The translations under genes were made by a program, and so were the position numbers. From Bacillota bacterium (GTDB lineage: Bacteria > Bacillota > Clostridia > Christensenellales > Aristaeellaceae), in the NCBI GenBank assembly GCA_023435435.1, contig JAEYRW010000103.1, positions 1 to 64,000 of the forward strand: DNA of 64,000 nucleotides, in the 5' to 3' direction. The notes under the pieces are model-generated. The model had not been told where the DNA came from. It ran no database searches and saw only the letters and a program-made list of their open reading frames with translations. Positions 1-7,727 of the stretch are shown one piece after another. Each line of letters begins with the position of its first letter. Within the stretch, counting starts at the first letter, position 1.

Positions 1-28
1 TTCGCCCGCTCTCGTACATCATGATCAC

Positions 29-73
29 CTCGCGTCGATCTCCGTTATATCATTCGACGCGAGCCCCGCTTTT
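29..73 (+). terminator. Palindromic hairpin with T-run
   Basis: A perfect 10-bp inverted repeat (ctcgcgtcga at 29-38, tcgacgcgag at 54-63) is followed by a C/T-rich stretch with five T at 69-73. It could end a plus-strand transcript that begins left of the window. The 15-nt loop is long for a terminator, so a protein-binding palindrome is an alternative. Confidence 0.35.
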
Positions 74-128
74 TCCTTTTGGTCTTGTCAAGATTTTTTC
101 CGGCCGCGTTCTCGGACACCCTGACCAC

Positions 129-165
129 AATCCGTCTGGAAGCAAGTGTTTTCAGACGGATTTTT
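129..165 (+). terminator. Intrinsic terminator, plus strand
   Basis: The stem is aatccgtctg (129-138) with cagacggatt (153-162), a perfect 10 bp, and it runs directly into a T-tract. The T-run lies on the plus side, so it most likely ends a gene entering from the left edge of the window. Confidence 0.6.
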
Positions 166-173
166 CATATGCA

Positions 174-231
174 TGTGAAAACGCCGCATTCCGGTTCGCA
201 CCCCCCTGTTGGGCGCGAACGAAACGCGGCG
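174..231 (-). terminator. Probable terminator of the aminotransferase operon
   Basis: A long imperfect GC-rich stem (182-199 with 215-231) lies just past the stop codon of the minus-strand aminotransferase. On the minus strand it is followed by a GTTTTC tract. The stem has internal mismatches and the T-tract is short. Confidence 0.45.
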
Positions 232-244
232 CGGCGTCGATGTA

Positions 245-1429
245 TCACAAAAACGTGGAAATAACCCTTCCCAGACGCGTGAGGCCCTCCTCGATGCGTT
301 CCTCCGGCATGTTGGAGTAGTTGAGGCGCAGAGTGTTTTCATGCCCGCCGTTGGGGAAGAACGCCCCGCCCGGCACAAAGGCGACATTCTGGGAAAGGCT
401 TGTTGCAAGAAGCTTGCGCGCGTCGATGTGCTTAGGCAGCGTCGCCCAGGCAAACAGCCCGCCCTGGGGCCGCGTATAGGAAACTTCGTCCGGGAATTCA
501 CGCGCCATTGTCCGCATCGCCACATCGCGCCTTCTGCGATAGGCGCTTTTGATGATCTCAATGTGCGCGTCAATGTCGAAGAGCTCCAGGTAGCGCATGA
601 TCTCGCGCTGTGCCAGAGTATTGCACTGAAGATCCGTGCCCTGCTTGACCAGCACGTATTTTTTGATCACCTCGCGGTCCCCGGCGATCCATCCGATTCG
701 GTAACCGGGGCAGAAGATTTTCGAGAACGTCCCCAGAAGGAAAACGCGGCCGGACGCGTCGAAGGATTTCACGGACGGCAGCCTCTCCCCCTCGAACCGC
801 AGCTCGCCGTACGGATTGTCCTCGATGACGGCGACGCCGTAACGCTCCGCGAGTTCATACAGGCACCTCCGCCGCGCCGCGCTCCACGTCCGCCCGGTGG
901 GATTTTGGAAATCCGGGATGACGTAGATGAGCTTGACTCTTTCCGCGGTGTCCAGAATCGCCTCCAGCGCGTCGGCCAGCATCCCCTCGTCGTCTGTGGG
1001 TACCTCCTTGAACCGGCAGCCGTAGGCCCGAAAGGCGCTGATGGCCGCCAGATAGGTGGGGTTTTCGCACAACACCGTGTCGCCCTCGTCCAGAAACACC
1101 TTCCCGGTAAGATCAAGGCCCTGCTGCGAACCGCCGGTGATGAGAATGTTCTCCGCGCCAAGAGATGTGCCGCACATTTTGTTGAGGCGCGCGGCAATCC
1201 ATTCGCGCAGCGGCGCATATCCCTCCGTGGTGCTGTATTGCAGCGCCGCCGGACCGTCCTCCCGAAGCACGCGCACGCTGGCTTCGATGATTTCCTCCAC
1301 CGGGAACAATTCCGGCGCGGGCAGCCCGCCCGCAAAGGAGATGATCTGCGGCTGCTCCGTCAGTTTCAGGATTTCGCGGATTTCGGAAACCCGAAGCTGC
1401 GAAAGACGCCTTGCATACAGATCGTTCAT
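245..1429 (-). CDS. PLP-dependent aminotransferase, class I/II fold
   Basis: This 394-residue protein is a stand-alone fold-type I aminotransferase of the group that also gave rise to MocR regulators (2-aminoadipate/LysN-like, valine-pyruvate-like). Visible signs are the cofactor-anchoring motif TGGSQQGLDL near residues 99-108, the conserved DFQNPTGRTW segment near 172-181, the ND.PYGELRF region, and the PLP lysine in LGTFSKIFCPGYRIGW near residue 235. It has full family length with no N-terminal DNA-binding domain. It lies 34 bp downstream of the MocR gene and is probably co-transcribed with it. The amino acid substrate cannot be read from sequence; branched-chain, aromatic or 2-aminoadipate transamination are all possible. 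Confidence 0.88.
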   Translation of the reverse strand: MNDLYARRLSQLRVSEIREILKLTEQPQIISFAGGLPAPELFPVEEIIEASVRVLREDGPAALQYSTTEGYAPLREWIAARLNKMCGTSLGAENILITGGSQQGLDLTGKVFLDEGDTVLCENPTYLAAISAFRAYGCRFKEVPTDDEGMLADALEAILDTAERVKLIYVIPDFQNPTGRTWSAARRRCLYELAERYGVAVIEDNPYGELRFEGERLPSVKSFDASGRVFLLGTFSKIFCPGYRIGWIAGDREVIKKYVLVKQGTDLQCNTLAQREIMRYLELFDIDAHIEIIKSAYRRRRDVAMRTMAREFPDEVSYTRPQGGLFAWATLPKHIDARKLLATSLSQNVAFVPGGAFFPNGGHENTLRLNYSNMPEERIEEGLTRLGRVISTFL

Positions 1430-1463
1430 GCTTTCACCCCTCTCTTTATGGATCTACTCCGAT

Positions 1464-2975
1464 TTACACCACCGGGTTGAACTCCAGAATCGCCTCGTCC
1501 GCGCAGGCCAGCCCCTCGTCCAGGCTTTGGCGCACGGCCAGCGACAGGCGGCGGATTCCCTCGTCGATCTTCTCCTTGGGCGCAAACGTAAAATTGAGCC
1601 GGAGATAACCGTCCCCCTCCCCCGACGCGAAAAAGGGCGCACCCGGAATGAACGCAACGCCCTGCTCGGCGGCTTTGGAAACGAGCGCGTTTGCAGACAC
1701 GCCCTGGGGCAGGCGGCACCAGATGTAATAACCGCCCTTCGGCACATTCCAGCACATTCCGTCCGGCGCGTAGCGTTTCAGAGCCGAAAGCATGACGTCC
1801 CGCCGGTCCCGGTATGCCACGCAGATCCGGCGAAGGTGCGTCTCCATCCCGCCGCTCACCACAAACCGCTCGATCATCCATTGGGAGAGGCTGCTCGAAT
1901 GCAGGTCCGTCAGCTGCTTCGCGGCGGAAAATGCGCGGATGATCCTCCGGTTGGCGACGACCCAACCGAGCCGCAGCCCCGAGTAGACGTTTTTGGAAAA
2001 CGTGCTCAGATAGATCACATGCCCCGCGCCGTCCAGCGCCTTGAGAAGCGGCGGCTGACTGCCTTCATAGCACAGGTCGCCGTACGCGTCGTCCTCCAGG
2101 ATCATGACGTTGTACCGCGCCGCCAAATCCACCAGGCGCCTTCGGCGTTCGAGAGGCATCTCCGCCCCCGTGGGATTCTGGTAGGTGGGAATGGTATAAA
2201 TCAGCTTCGGCCGATAGCGCTCCAGAAGCTGCTCCAGCACGTCGATCCGCATGCCCTGGTCGTCCACGGGAACGGTCATGATGCGCGCCCCCGCCCTTCT
2301 CATTACCTGAATCGCCGGGAAGTAGGTCGGCTCCTCAAGCACGACGATGTCCCCGGGGTCGAGAAATACGCGGGCGGCCAGATCGATGCCCTGTTGGGAG
2401 CCCGAAAGCATCATGACCTCCTCCGGATTTGAAAAGACGCCGCGCCTGCGCATCAGGCCGCACATGGCCGCGCGCAGCGAGAGAAAGCCCTCGGTGGGAG
2501 AGTGCAGGAGCGCGCGGATGTTTTCTTTGGAGAGCAGCGCGCCGTCGATGCCGCGCAGAAGTTCCGCCGGACCGCAGTCCGGCGAGGCGATCCCCGTGGC
2601 GAAGGAAATCACGTCCGTCCGGCTGGCAAGGCCCAGAAGCTCCCCCACAAGCCCGGATTCGGAGCGGACGGTGTATTGGCTGAACAACTGATTCCAGGCG
2701 GGCTCGGCGGAAAGGGGCCTTTCGCCTCCTTCCTCGGGCGCGCGCCGCACCACCGTCCCGCTGCCGACGGTGGCCTGGAGCAGTTCCTCCGCCTTCAGGA
2801 TTTCAAAGGCGCTGAAAACCGTCGTCCGGTTGACACCGAGATGCGCGGCGAGTTTTCGCTCCGAGGGCAGGCGCTGACCCGCGGGCAACTCACCGGACAG
2901 AATCTGCCGGCGAAGCTGATTGGATAACTGAATATATACGGGCGTTTTGGCATCCCGGTCAAGCTCGATTTTCAT
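1464..2975 (-). CDS. MocR-type GntR transcription regulator with aminotransferase domain
   Basis: This 503-residue protein has a winged-helix GntR domain (about residues 1-75, with YIQLSNQLRRQILSGELPAG and LGVNRTTVFSAFEIL) joined to a full aminotransferase-fold domain. The PLP lysine lies in LSTFSKNVYSGLRLGW, and the domain keeps SGSQQGIDLAARVF and TIPTYQNPTG. Known MocR proteins (GabR, PdxR) use PLP or its aldimine as effector and control vitamin B6 or amino acid genes, often including themselves. Here the likely target is the aminotransferase directly downstream and its own promoter. The stress-protein gene diverges from it. The effector is unknown. Confidence 0.9.
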   Translation of the reverse strand: MKIELDRDAKTPVYIQLSNQLRRQILSGELPAGQRLPSERKLAAHLGVNRTTVFSAFEILKAEELLQATVGSGTVVRRAPEEGGERPLSAEPAWNQLFSQYTVRSESGLVGELLGLASRTDVISFATGIASPDCGPAELLRGIDGALLSKENIRALLHSPTEGFLSLRAAMCGLMRRRGVFSNPEEVMMLSGSQQGIDLAARVFLDPGDIVVLEEPTYFPAIQVMRRAGARIMTVPVDDQGMRIDVLEQLLERYRPKLIYTIPTYQNPTGAEMPLERRRRLVDLAARYNVMILEDDAYGDLCYEGSQPPLLKALDGAGHVIYLSTFSKNVYSGLRLGWVVANRRIIRAFSAAKQLTDLHSSSLSQWMIERFVVSGGMETHLRRICVAYRDRRDVMLSALKRYAPDGMCWNVPKGGYYIWCRLPQGVSANALVSKAAEQGVAFIPGAPFFASGEGDGYLRLNFTFAPKEKIDEGIRRLSLAVRQSLDEGLACADEAILEFNPVV

Positions 2976-3020
2976 ACCATTTTACCCCTTTGGCTGCTTC
3001 GTACTGCCATAATACCAAAG

Positions 3021-3046
3021 AATTGGCGTGAAATAAACGGCCAATT
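3021..3046. promoter_or_regulatory. Inverted repeat in the MocR-uspA intergenic region
   Basis: A perfect 7-bp inverted repeat (aattggc at 3021-3027, gccaatt at 3040-3046, 12-nt spacer) lies 46-71 bp upstream of the MocR start. A TATTAT-like minus-strand -10 lies beside it. It is a plausible autoregulatory MocR site, but it is short, and MocR sites are often direct repeats. Confidence 0.35.
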
Positions 3047-3103
3047 GAAAAAGATTCCGCCATCCAATCATGCGGTGTCCGATGAAATCAACCGGGAGCG
3101 GTG

Positions 3104-3132
3104 TTTCCATTTCCGCCGCATGGCGTTATAAT
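3104..3132 (+). promoter_or_regulatory. Promoter of the universal stress protein gene
   Basis: A perfect TATAAT at 3127-3132 sits 17 bp after TTTCCA (3104-3109). The predicted start of transcription is near 3139, about 43 bp before the ATG. Confidence 0.6.
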
Positions 3133-3181
3133 ACTGGCAGGAGAGTCGGCCCGCAAGGAGCCGGCGGAAGGAAGGCACAGT

Positions 3182-3592
3182 ATGAAGCATGTTTTGATCC
3201 CTGTCGACGGCAGCGCAAAGGGCGCGTCGTCCGCGGAAGCGCTCGTGAACCTGTTTCCGCCGGAGGATGCGGCCGTGACGCTGCTGCTCGTGCGCGAGGA
3301 CGTCGACAGCACCAGCTCCGTTCTTCTCGACCGGATGGCCAAAGAGAGCATGCCCCTGCTCGACGAGGTCGCCCGGCTCATTCCCCAATACGCGGTGGAA
3401 AAGGTCGTCGATTTTGGCATTCCCGGCCACGTCATTCTCCGTTACGCTAAGGAACGCGCAGTCGACGTCATCCTCGTCGCCCGTCGCTCTCACTCGGCGC
3501 TTACGAACCTCATGGGTTCCGTCGCCACACACCTTGTCAAACACGCCCCTTGCCCTGTGGTTGTCGTCCCCGTGGATGTGGACGAACGCTGA
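3182..3592 (+). CDS. Universal stress protein, UspA family
   Basis: This single-domain UspA-fold protein is 136 residues. It begins MKHVLIPVDGS, giving the conserved first strand and Asp of the family. It ends with the nucleotide-binding pattern as DVILVARRSHSALTNLMGSVATHLVKHAPCPVVVVP, matching G-2x-G-9x-G(S/T) with the first Gly replaced (RRSHSALTNLMGS). ATP binding is therefore less certain than in the canonical branch. The start was chosen at 3182 because AAGGAAGG lies directly upstream; longer in-frame starts have none. It is monocistronic with its own promoter, and its role is stress or general physiology. Confidence 0.9.
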   Translation: MKHVLIPVDGSAKGASSAEALVNLFPPEDAAVTLLLVREDVDSTSSVLLDRMAKESMPLLDEVARLIPQYAVEKVVDFGIPGHVILRYAKERAVDVILVARRSHSALTNLMGSVATHLVKHAPCPVVVVPVDVDER

Positions 3593-3607
3593 AGCGCCGC
3601 GTCCCGC

Positions 3608-3640
3608 AAAAAAACCGCCGGAAACTTTCGTTCCCGGCGG
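3608..3640 (-). terminator. Intrinsic terminator, minus strand
   Basis: The stem ccgccggaaa (3615-3624) with ttcccggcgg (3631-3640) has one mismatch. On the minus strand it is followed by a run of seven T. It faces the minus-strand binding-protein gene ending at 4159, so that transcript would carry both repeat elements in a 3' untranslated region of about 500 nt. Confidence 0.6.
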
Positions 3641-3648
3641 CCGCCGTC

Positions 3649-3958
3649 TTAGAGCAATCCCCAGAAAAACCGAGAAGCCCGGCGCACCTTTTCGCCCAAG
3701 AGGCGGGCTGTGCAATACGAAGTATTGAACAGCCCGGTCGCACGGCCGCTTTGCGTTCAGCGATGCGGTCCCGACGGGACTTTATTTGACGCATTTCATG
3801 CGACAAATTCAACGGCGCGCCTTTGATTGCCACAGGCAATCAAACCTTCGGCGTCGCGATCGGCCTGACGTAGCGCCGCTACGCCTGTGCCTCGGCCCCT
3901 TGCCTTGCGCGAAAATCCGCCGCTGTACTTCTCTCGGTATTTCTGCGTCTTGCTCTAA
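3649..3958. repeat. MITE-like multi-hairpin element 1, about 310 bp
   Basis: The element is bounded by a perfect 9-bp terminal inverted repeat, ttagagcaa (3649-3657) and ttgctctaa (3950-3958). The match extends imperfectly inward to about 27 bp with six mismatches. Inside are several strong hairpins: 3705-3718 with 3722-3735 (13 of 14), tttgattgcc/ggcaatcaaa (3822-3831/3835-3844, perfect, 3-nt loop) and cgtagcg/cgctacg (3869-3883, perfect). No reading frame in it resembles a protein. It looks like a mobile or structured non-coding element of the MITE or large REP/BIME type; without other copies this rests on structure only. Confidence 0.6.
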
Positions 3959-3959
3959 T

Positions 3960-4150
3960 GCAACACCGCACAAAGGTTGCGGGTGCCGGGGCGATGAATT
4001 TTCGGCGGCAGTGCCGCCCCCGCAGATTGTGCATGCAGAATTCGACGGCGCAGCGGCCAGAGGCGGACTTTCCGCCTGCGTCAAGAATTCTGCGGGCGCG
4101 AGATGGCGGAAATACCGCCGCACGCCCGCGTAGGATTTGGGCGGTGTTGC
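3960..4150. repeat. MITE-like multi-hairpin element 2, about 190 bp
   Basis: It begins one base after element 1. The outer inverted repeat is gcaacaccgcacaaa (3960-3974) with tttgggcggtgttgc (4136-4150), 14 of 15 matching. Nested within are gcagaattc/gaattctgc (4035-4043/4085-4093, perfect) and aggcgga/tccgcct (4061-4067/4071-4077, perfect, 3-nt loop), plus GC hairpins near 4000-4025 and 4105-4125. The right end stops 8 bp before the stop codon of the binding-protein gene. It is non-coding. The nested symmetry argues for a folded RNA or a transposable palindrome rather than simple repeat DNA. Confidence 0.6.
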
Positions 4151-4158
4151 CCTGAGGA

Positions 4159-6174
4159 TCAGTGCTCTTCGGGGTTTGTGAAGAACAAATGCTCCATGTC
4201 GAAGTTCATGGTATGGGTGATGGTGGTGCCGCCGGTGGGCACGTTGCCCAGGTCGTTGCTGTAGCAGATGGCGCTGGGGCAGTTGAACACCGGCATGATG
4301 ATGTACAGGTTGTCGGCGATGTACTGACAGCACTGGGGATTGATCACGTTCGCCGCGGTGTCCGCGTCGACTTCCATCATGGAGAGCACGAGCTCATAGA
4401 AGTCCTTGATGTCCTGGGTGGGCTCGAGGTATGCCGCGGGATCGGTGATCTCGCCGGACATGCCGCCCGCCTTGAACCACGCGTCATACAACGGCGCCCA
4501 GATGTCGATGTCCCAATCGAGGTAGAGCCAGAAGCTCGGGCCGTTGCAGTAGAAAATGCGCATGGGAATTTCGTTGGCTTCCATGGAGGTGGTGAGCAGG
4601 GAGGATTCGGTGACGTAGATGCTGACGTTCAGATTGAGCTCGCGCCAGTACTCGGCATAGAGCTCCGCAAACGAGGGGAAGTCATTGCCTTCGGTCAGCC
4701 ACATCTGCCACTGGAAATCCGCGCCGGTGGGCGTCTCGCGGAAGCCGTCGCCATTGACGTCCAGCGCGCCCATTTCGTCCAGCAGCGCGTTCGCCTTCTC
4801 GGTGTCGTGGTCGCAGGTATAGTATTCGTTGGCGATGGCCAGACCGCTGTAAATGGTGTCGGACACTTCCGCCGCGTCGATGGCGTACATCAGCGCCTGA
4901 CGGAAGCGGATGTCGGTGGCCATTTCCTGCCAGGCCTTGGAGGCCGCGTCATCCTTGACGGTACCGTCGGCGTTCAGGCCGTAGTTGATGTTGATGTCAA
5001 CCGAGCCGAAGGTGGCGGGGTCGTTGGCGGAAATGTAGCGGTAGTTGCCCGCCGCCTCGTTTTCGAGGTAGAGGGTCATGTTGTTGGCATTGGTGACGCC
5101 GGAGAAATCGACGTTGCCCGCAATGATGTCGAGGGAGAAGGTTTCCTCGTTTTCAACATAGGTCGAGAGCAGCCGGTCGATGTAGGGCAGCTGGTTGCCC
5201 GCCTCGTCCACCTTCCAGTAGTATGGATTGCGGACGTATGTCTGGATGTTGTTGCCGTTCGATTCCATGATCCACGGGAAAAGAACCGGGAAGTTTGCGT
5301 CGATGAGACCGGAAAAGTATACGGAGGTCAGGCAGTCGTTGGGGTCGGTGGATTCCCAGTTGGAAATGTCCACCTGGTTGAACACATAAACCCAGACACC
5401 CTCGGCGGTGGGGTCGTCATAGCCCAGAACCGCCGCAAACGGCTTGATGAACTCATAGTACGCGTCCAGAGAGCCGTGGCATTCTTCCGCGTAATCCTTG
5501 TGGAACTGCTTGAGGTAGTGGGCCGGCTTCAGCGTGTTTGTGTAATTCGCCCAGCTCGAGGCGGTGCTCAGCTTCGCAAGAAACCCGCCGTAGGGACCGT
5601 CGAAGGTCATCTTGAACGTGGTGTCGTCGATTGCCTCGAATGTCATGGGCGTGCCGGTCGGGGCGTTGCCGGTGCGGTATGTGGTGCTCAAAACGGGGTT
5701 GAGTTCCGTGTTGAACAGAAAGTCGTTGACGCAGAATTCGAAGTCTTCCATGGTGACTTCGACGCCGTCCGACCACTTCAGCCCCTTGCGCAGGGTGAAC
5801 GTGAACTCCGTGTAGTCGTCATTGACCTCATAGGACGCGAGAATATTGGGGGTGATCACGCCGCTGGTCATGTCGATCTGTGTGAGAAGATTTTCGTCCT
5901 CACCCATGAAAATGTGTGCGTTCCAGTTGACGTTGAACGTTTCGGTGCGCAGCGTGCCGCCGTAGCCGCCGATCTGGAGATCGACATACGCGGCGCTCAA
6001 TTCGTCCGCGACCTTGGGAACTTCGGGAAGACGGTCTTCCACCGCGGGCAGCTCGCCTGCCTCCACCAGCGCGGTCAGCATGGGCGCTTCGCCGAACGTG
6101 CCCTCCGCGGACGCGGTGAACGCGCACATACCCAGGATCATTGTCAATACGAGCAATCGTGACAGGCTCCTCAT
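4159..6174 (-). CDS. Extracellular solute-binding protein, family 5 (orphan)
   Basis: This 671-residue family 5 binding protein is of the large type (SBP_bac_5: peptides, nickel, or oligosaccharides in some lineages). A Sec signal peptide covers residues 1-23 and ends ASA/EG; the Cys at 17 is not in a good lipobox. The mature N-terminus carries EAPMLTALVEAGELP followed by VEDRLP, a motif shared with the protein at 41.0-42.9 kb. Typical domain features include FTFTLRKGLKWSDGVEVT and DIRFRQALMYAIDA. No permease or ATPase gene is adjacent. It diverges from a glycosidase gene, suggesting that it may bind an oligosaccharide and borrow the permease of another cluster. Ligand identity is inference. 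Confidence 0.88.
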   Translation of the reverse strand: MRSLSRLLVLTMILGMCAFTASAEGTFGEAPMLTALVEAGELPAVEDRLPEVPKVADELSAAYVDLQIGGYGGTLRTETFNVNWNAHIFMGEDENLLTQIDMTSGVITPNILASYEVNDDYTEFTFTLRKGLKWSDGVEVTMEDFEFCVNDFLFNTELNPVLSTTYRTGNAPTGTPMTFEAIDDTTFKMTFDGPYGGFLAKLSTASSWANYTNTLKPAHYLKQFHKDYAEECHGSLDAYYEFIKPFAAVLGYDDPTAEGVWVYVFNQVDISNWESTDPNDCLTSVYFSGLIDANFPVLFPWIMESNGNNIQTYVRNPYYWKVDEAGNQLPYIDRLLSTYVENEETFSLDIIAGNVDFSGVTNANNMTLYLENEAAGNYRYISANDPATFGSVDININYGLNADGTVKDDAASKAWQEMATDIRFRQALMYAIDAAEVSDTIYSGLAIANEYYTCDHDTEKANALLDEMGALDVNGDGFRETPTGADFQWQMWLTEGNDFPSFAELYAEYWRELNLNVSIYVTESSLLTTSMEANEIPMRIFYCNGPSFWLYLDWDIDIWAPLYDAWFKAGGMSGEITDPAAYLEPTQDIKDFYELVLSMMEVDADTAANVINPQCCQYIADNLYIIMPVFNCPSAICYSNDLGNVPTGGTTITHTMNFDMEHLFFTNPEEH

Positions 6175-6218
6175 TCCGGGTACCTCCTCATACAGTAATT
6201 ATTCCCTAACCCAATTTT

Positions 6219-6247
6219 ATAGTAATACGGTTCAAATCATTCGTCAA
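6219..6247 (-). promoter_or_regulatory. Promoter of the orphan binding-protein gene
   Basis: On the minus strand TTGACG (complement of 6242-6247), a 17-bp spacer, then TACTAT (complement of 6219-6224). A perfect palindrome acatatatgt at 6254-6263 lies just upstream of the -35 box and could be an operator shared with the divergent glycosidase gene. Confidence 0.6.
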
Positions 6248-6316
6248 GCTTTTACATATATGTTGCTCTCTTTGTGCGCAATATTGATCTTTCAGCGCAT
6301 ACGGCGCATTGGCGGG

Positions 6317-6345
6317 TGGACAGTCCCGCGTTGTTTTGCTATAAT
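6317..6345 (+). promoter_or_regulatory. Promoter of the GH63-like glycosidase gene
   Basis: TGGACA (6317-6322), a 17-bp spacer and a perfect TATAAT (6340-6345) lie 34 bp ahead of the ATG. Confidence 0.65.
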
Positions 6346-6379
6346 CTGGTTGCGTGAAGATTTTCTGTGGAGGTGCGGT

Positions 6380-7642
6380 ATGGGTAATTATGCGGAGTCC
6401 CTGAAAGAGCTCATTTACGAGACCAGCCGCGGCATGACGCGCGAGCCGATGGGCATTCTGAAGCATCCCTACATCGTGCCCTGTTCCCCGGAAAGCCCAT
6501 ACTACTCCGCGTCGCTGTGGGACTGGGATTCCTGGCTGACCAGCGTCGTGATGGGCCAGGTGGAAGCGGACAGCGGCAGACGCGGCGAATTTGTGGACTA
6601 TGAGCGCGGCTGCGCGCTCAATTTTCTGGAACTCGCGACAGACGATGGGTTTATGCCCATCTGCGTGACCAAGGACGGCCCCCTGCGCGCGAACGCCGAA
6701 AAGGAAAAGGCGTTCAAAACCAACATGCACAAACCGGTTCTGGCGCAGCACATCGCGTTTTTGGCGCAGCGCGACGGCGGCAACACCGATTGGGTGAAGC
6801 CCTATTTCGGGAAGCTGGAAGCGTTTTTGCGCCGCTATCTCGAAAGCCACACGGAAAAGGCCACGGGCCTTGCCTACTGGCAGGACGATTTCGCGGTGGG
6901 CGTGGACAACGATCCCTCGGTCTTTTACAGGCCTGACGGGAGCTGCGGCTCCATCTACCTCAACAGCCTTCTGTACCGCGAGCTCCTGGCGTACGGCTCT
7001 CTGATGGAGCTCTCCGGCGACATGCGCGGGGCAAACCTCTGGCGCGGCAAGGCGCAGGATCTGGCGGACGCCGTCAACCGCCACTGCTGGGACGAGCGCG
7101 ACGGCGCCTATTACAGCGTCGACTTTGCGCTGCGCCCGGTGGACCCCAGCGAATGGCTGCACAGGGGCGCGCCGCGGGATTACGCCTGTCTGCCCCTGCG
7201 CATCGACAGCTGGTCGAGCTTCCTGCCTCTTTGGGCGGGCATCGCCTCGGCGGAACAGGCGGCGCGCGTGGCGGAACGCTCCCGCGATGCCCGAACCTTC
7301 AACTGCAGGGGCGGCATCCGTTCCCTGTCCAGGCTTGAAAAGCAGTACGATCTGCGCGCGTCCAACAACCCCTCCAACTGGCGCGGTCCAGTCTGGGGCA
7401 TCAGCAACTACATGCTGTTCTCCGGCCTTCTGAAGTACGGCTACGAGGAGGACGCGCGGGAACTGGCCGAAAAAACCATCCGCCTGTTCGGCCGCGACCT
7501 GGAAAAGAACGGCTCCCTGCACGAATACTACAATCCGGACACCTGCGAGCCCATCGTCACCCACGGTTTTCAGAACTGGAACTTCCTGGTGCTCAACATG
7601 ATTGCCTGGACCGAAGGCAGAAAATTCGTCGATCCGTTCTAA
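6380..7642 (+). CDS. GH63/trehalase-like (alpha/alpha)6-barrel glycoside hydrolase
   Basis: The 420-residue protein has no signal peptide, so it should be cytoplasmic. Hallmarks of the GH63-type clan, which includes mannosylglycerate and glucosylglycerate hydrolases, are ASLWDWDSWLTSV near residues 44-56, GLAYWQDDFAVGVDNDPS near 167-184 (likely acid/base region), NNPSNWRGPVWGISNYM near 328-344 and the C-terminal HEYYNPDT...THGFQNWNF. The size suits the bacterial short GH63 group. The start at 6380 follows a GGAGGTG site; longer frames extend into the neighbouring promoter. It diverges from a binding-protein gene, consistent with hydrolysis of an imported small alpha-glycoside. The exact substrate is unknown. 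Confidence 0.78.
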   Translation: MGNYAESLKELIYETSRGMTREPMGILKHPYIVPCSPESPYYSASLWDWDSWLTSVVMGQVEADSGRRGEFVDYERGCALNFLELATDDGFMPICVTKDGPLRANAEKEKAFKTNMHKPVLAQHIAFLAQRDGGNTDWVKPYFGKLEAFLRRYLESHTEKATGLAYWQDDFAVGVDNDPSVFYRPDGSCGSIYLNSLLYRELLAYGSLMELSGDMRGANLWRGKAQDLADAVNRHCWDERDGAYYSVDFALRPVDPSEWLHRGAPRDYACLPLRIDSWSSFLPLWAGIASAEQAARVAERSRDARTFNCRGGIRSLSRLEKQYDLRASNNPSNWRGPVWGISNYMLFSGLLKYGYEEDARELAEKTIRLFGRDLEKNGSLHEYYNPDTCEPIVTHGFQNWNFLVLNMIAWTEGRKFVDPF

Positions 7643-7655
7643 AAAACCCCGTCAC

Positions 7656-7700
7656 AAAAAAGTACACCATTCTCTCTTTAGGAGGTCGGTGTACTTTTTT
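7656..7700. terminator. Bidirectional intrinsic terminator
   Basis: A perfect inverted repeat aaaaagtacacc...ggtgtacttttt with a 20-nt loop lies between the convergent glycosidase and nitrilase genes. T-runs occur on both strands. Confidence 0.8.
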
Positions 7701-7727
7701 AACGCAAGCCGGACGGTTTTGCCGCGA

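Noticed and set aside
3809..4333. Open frames running through the two palindromic elements
   Set aside because: They cross hairpins, show Arg/His/Ser-rich low-complexity translation and lack ribosome sites.
4162..6162. A 666-codon open frame opposite the orphan binding protein
   Set aside because: Composition is dominated by Val, Gly, Arg and His with no motif; the opposite strand encodes a clear binding protein with signal peptide and ribosome site.
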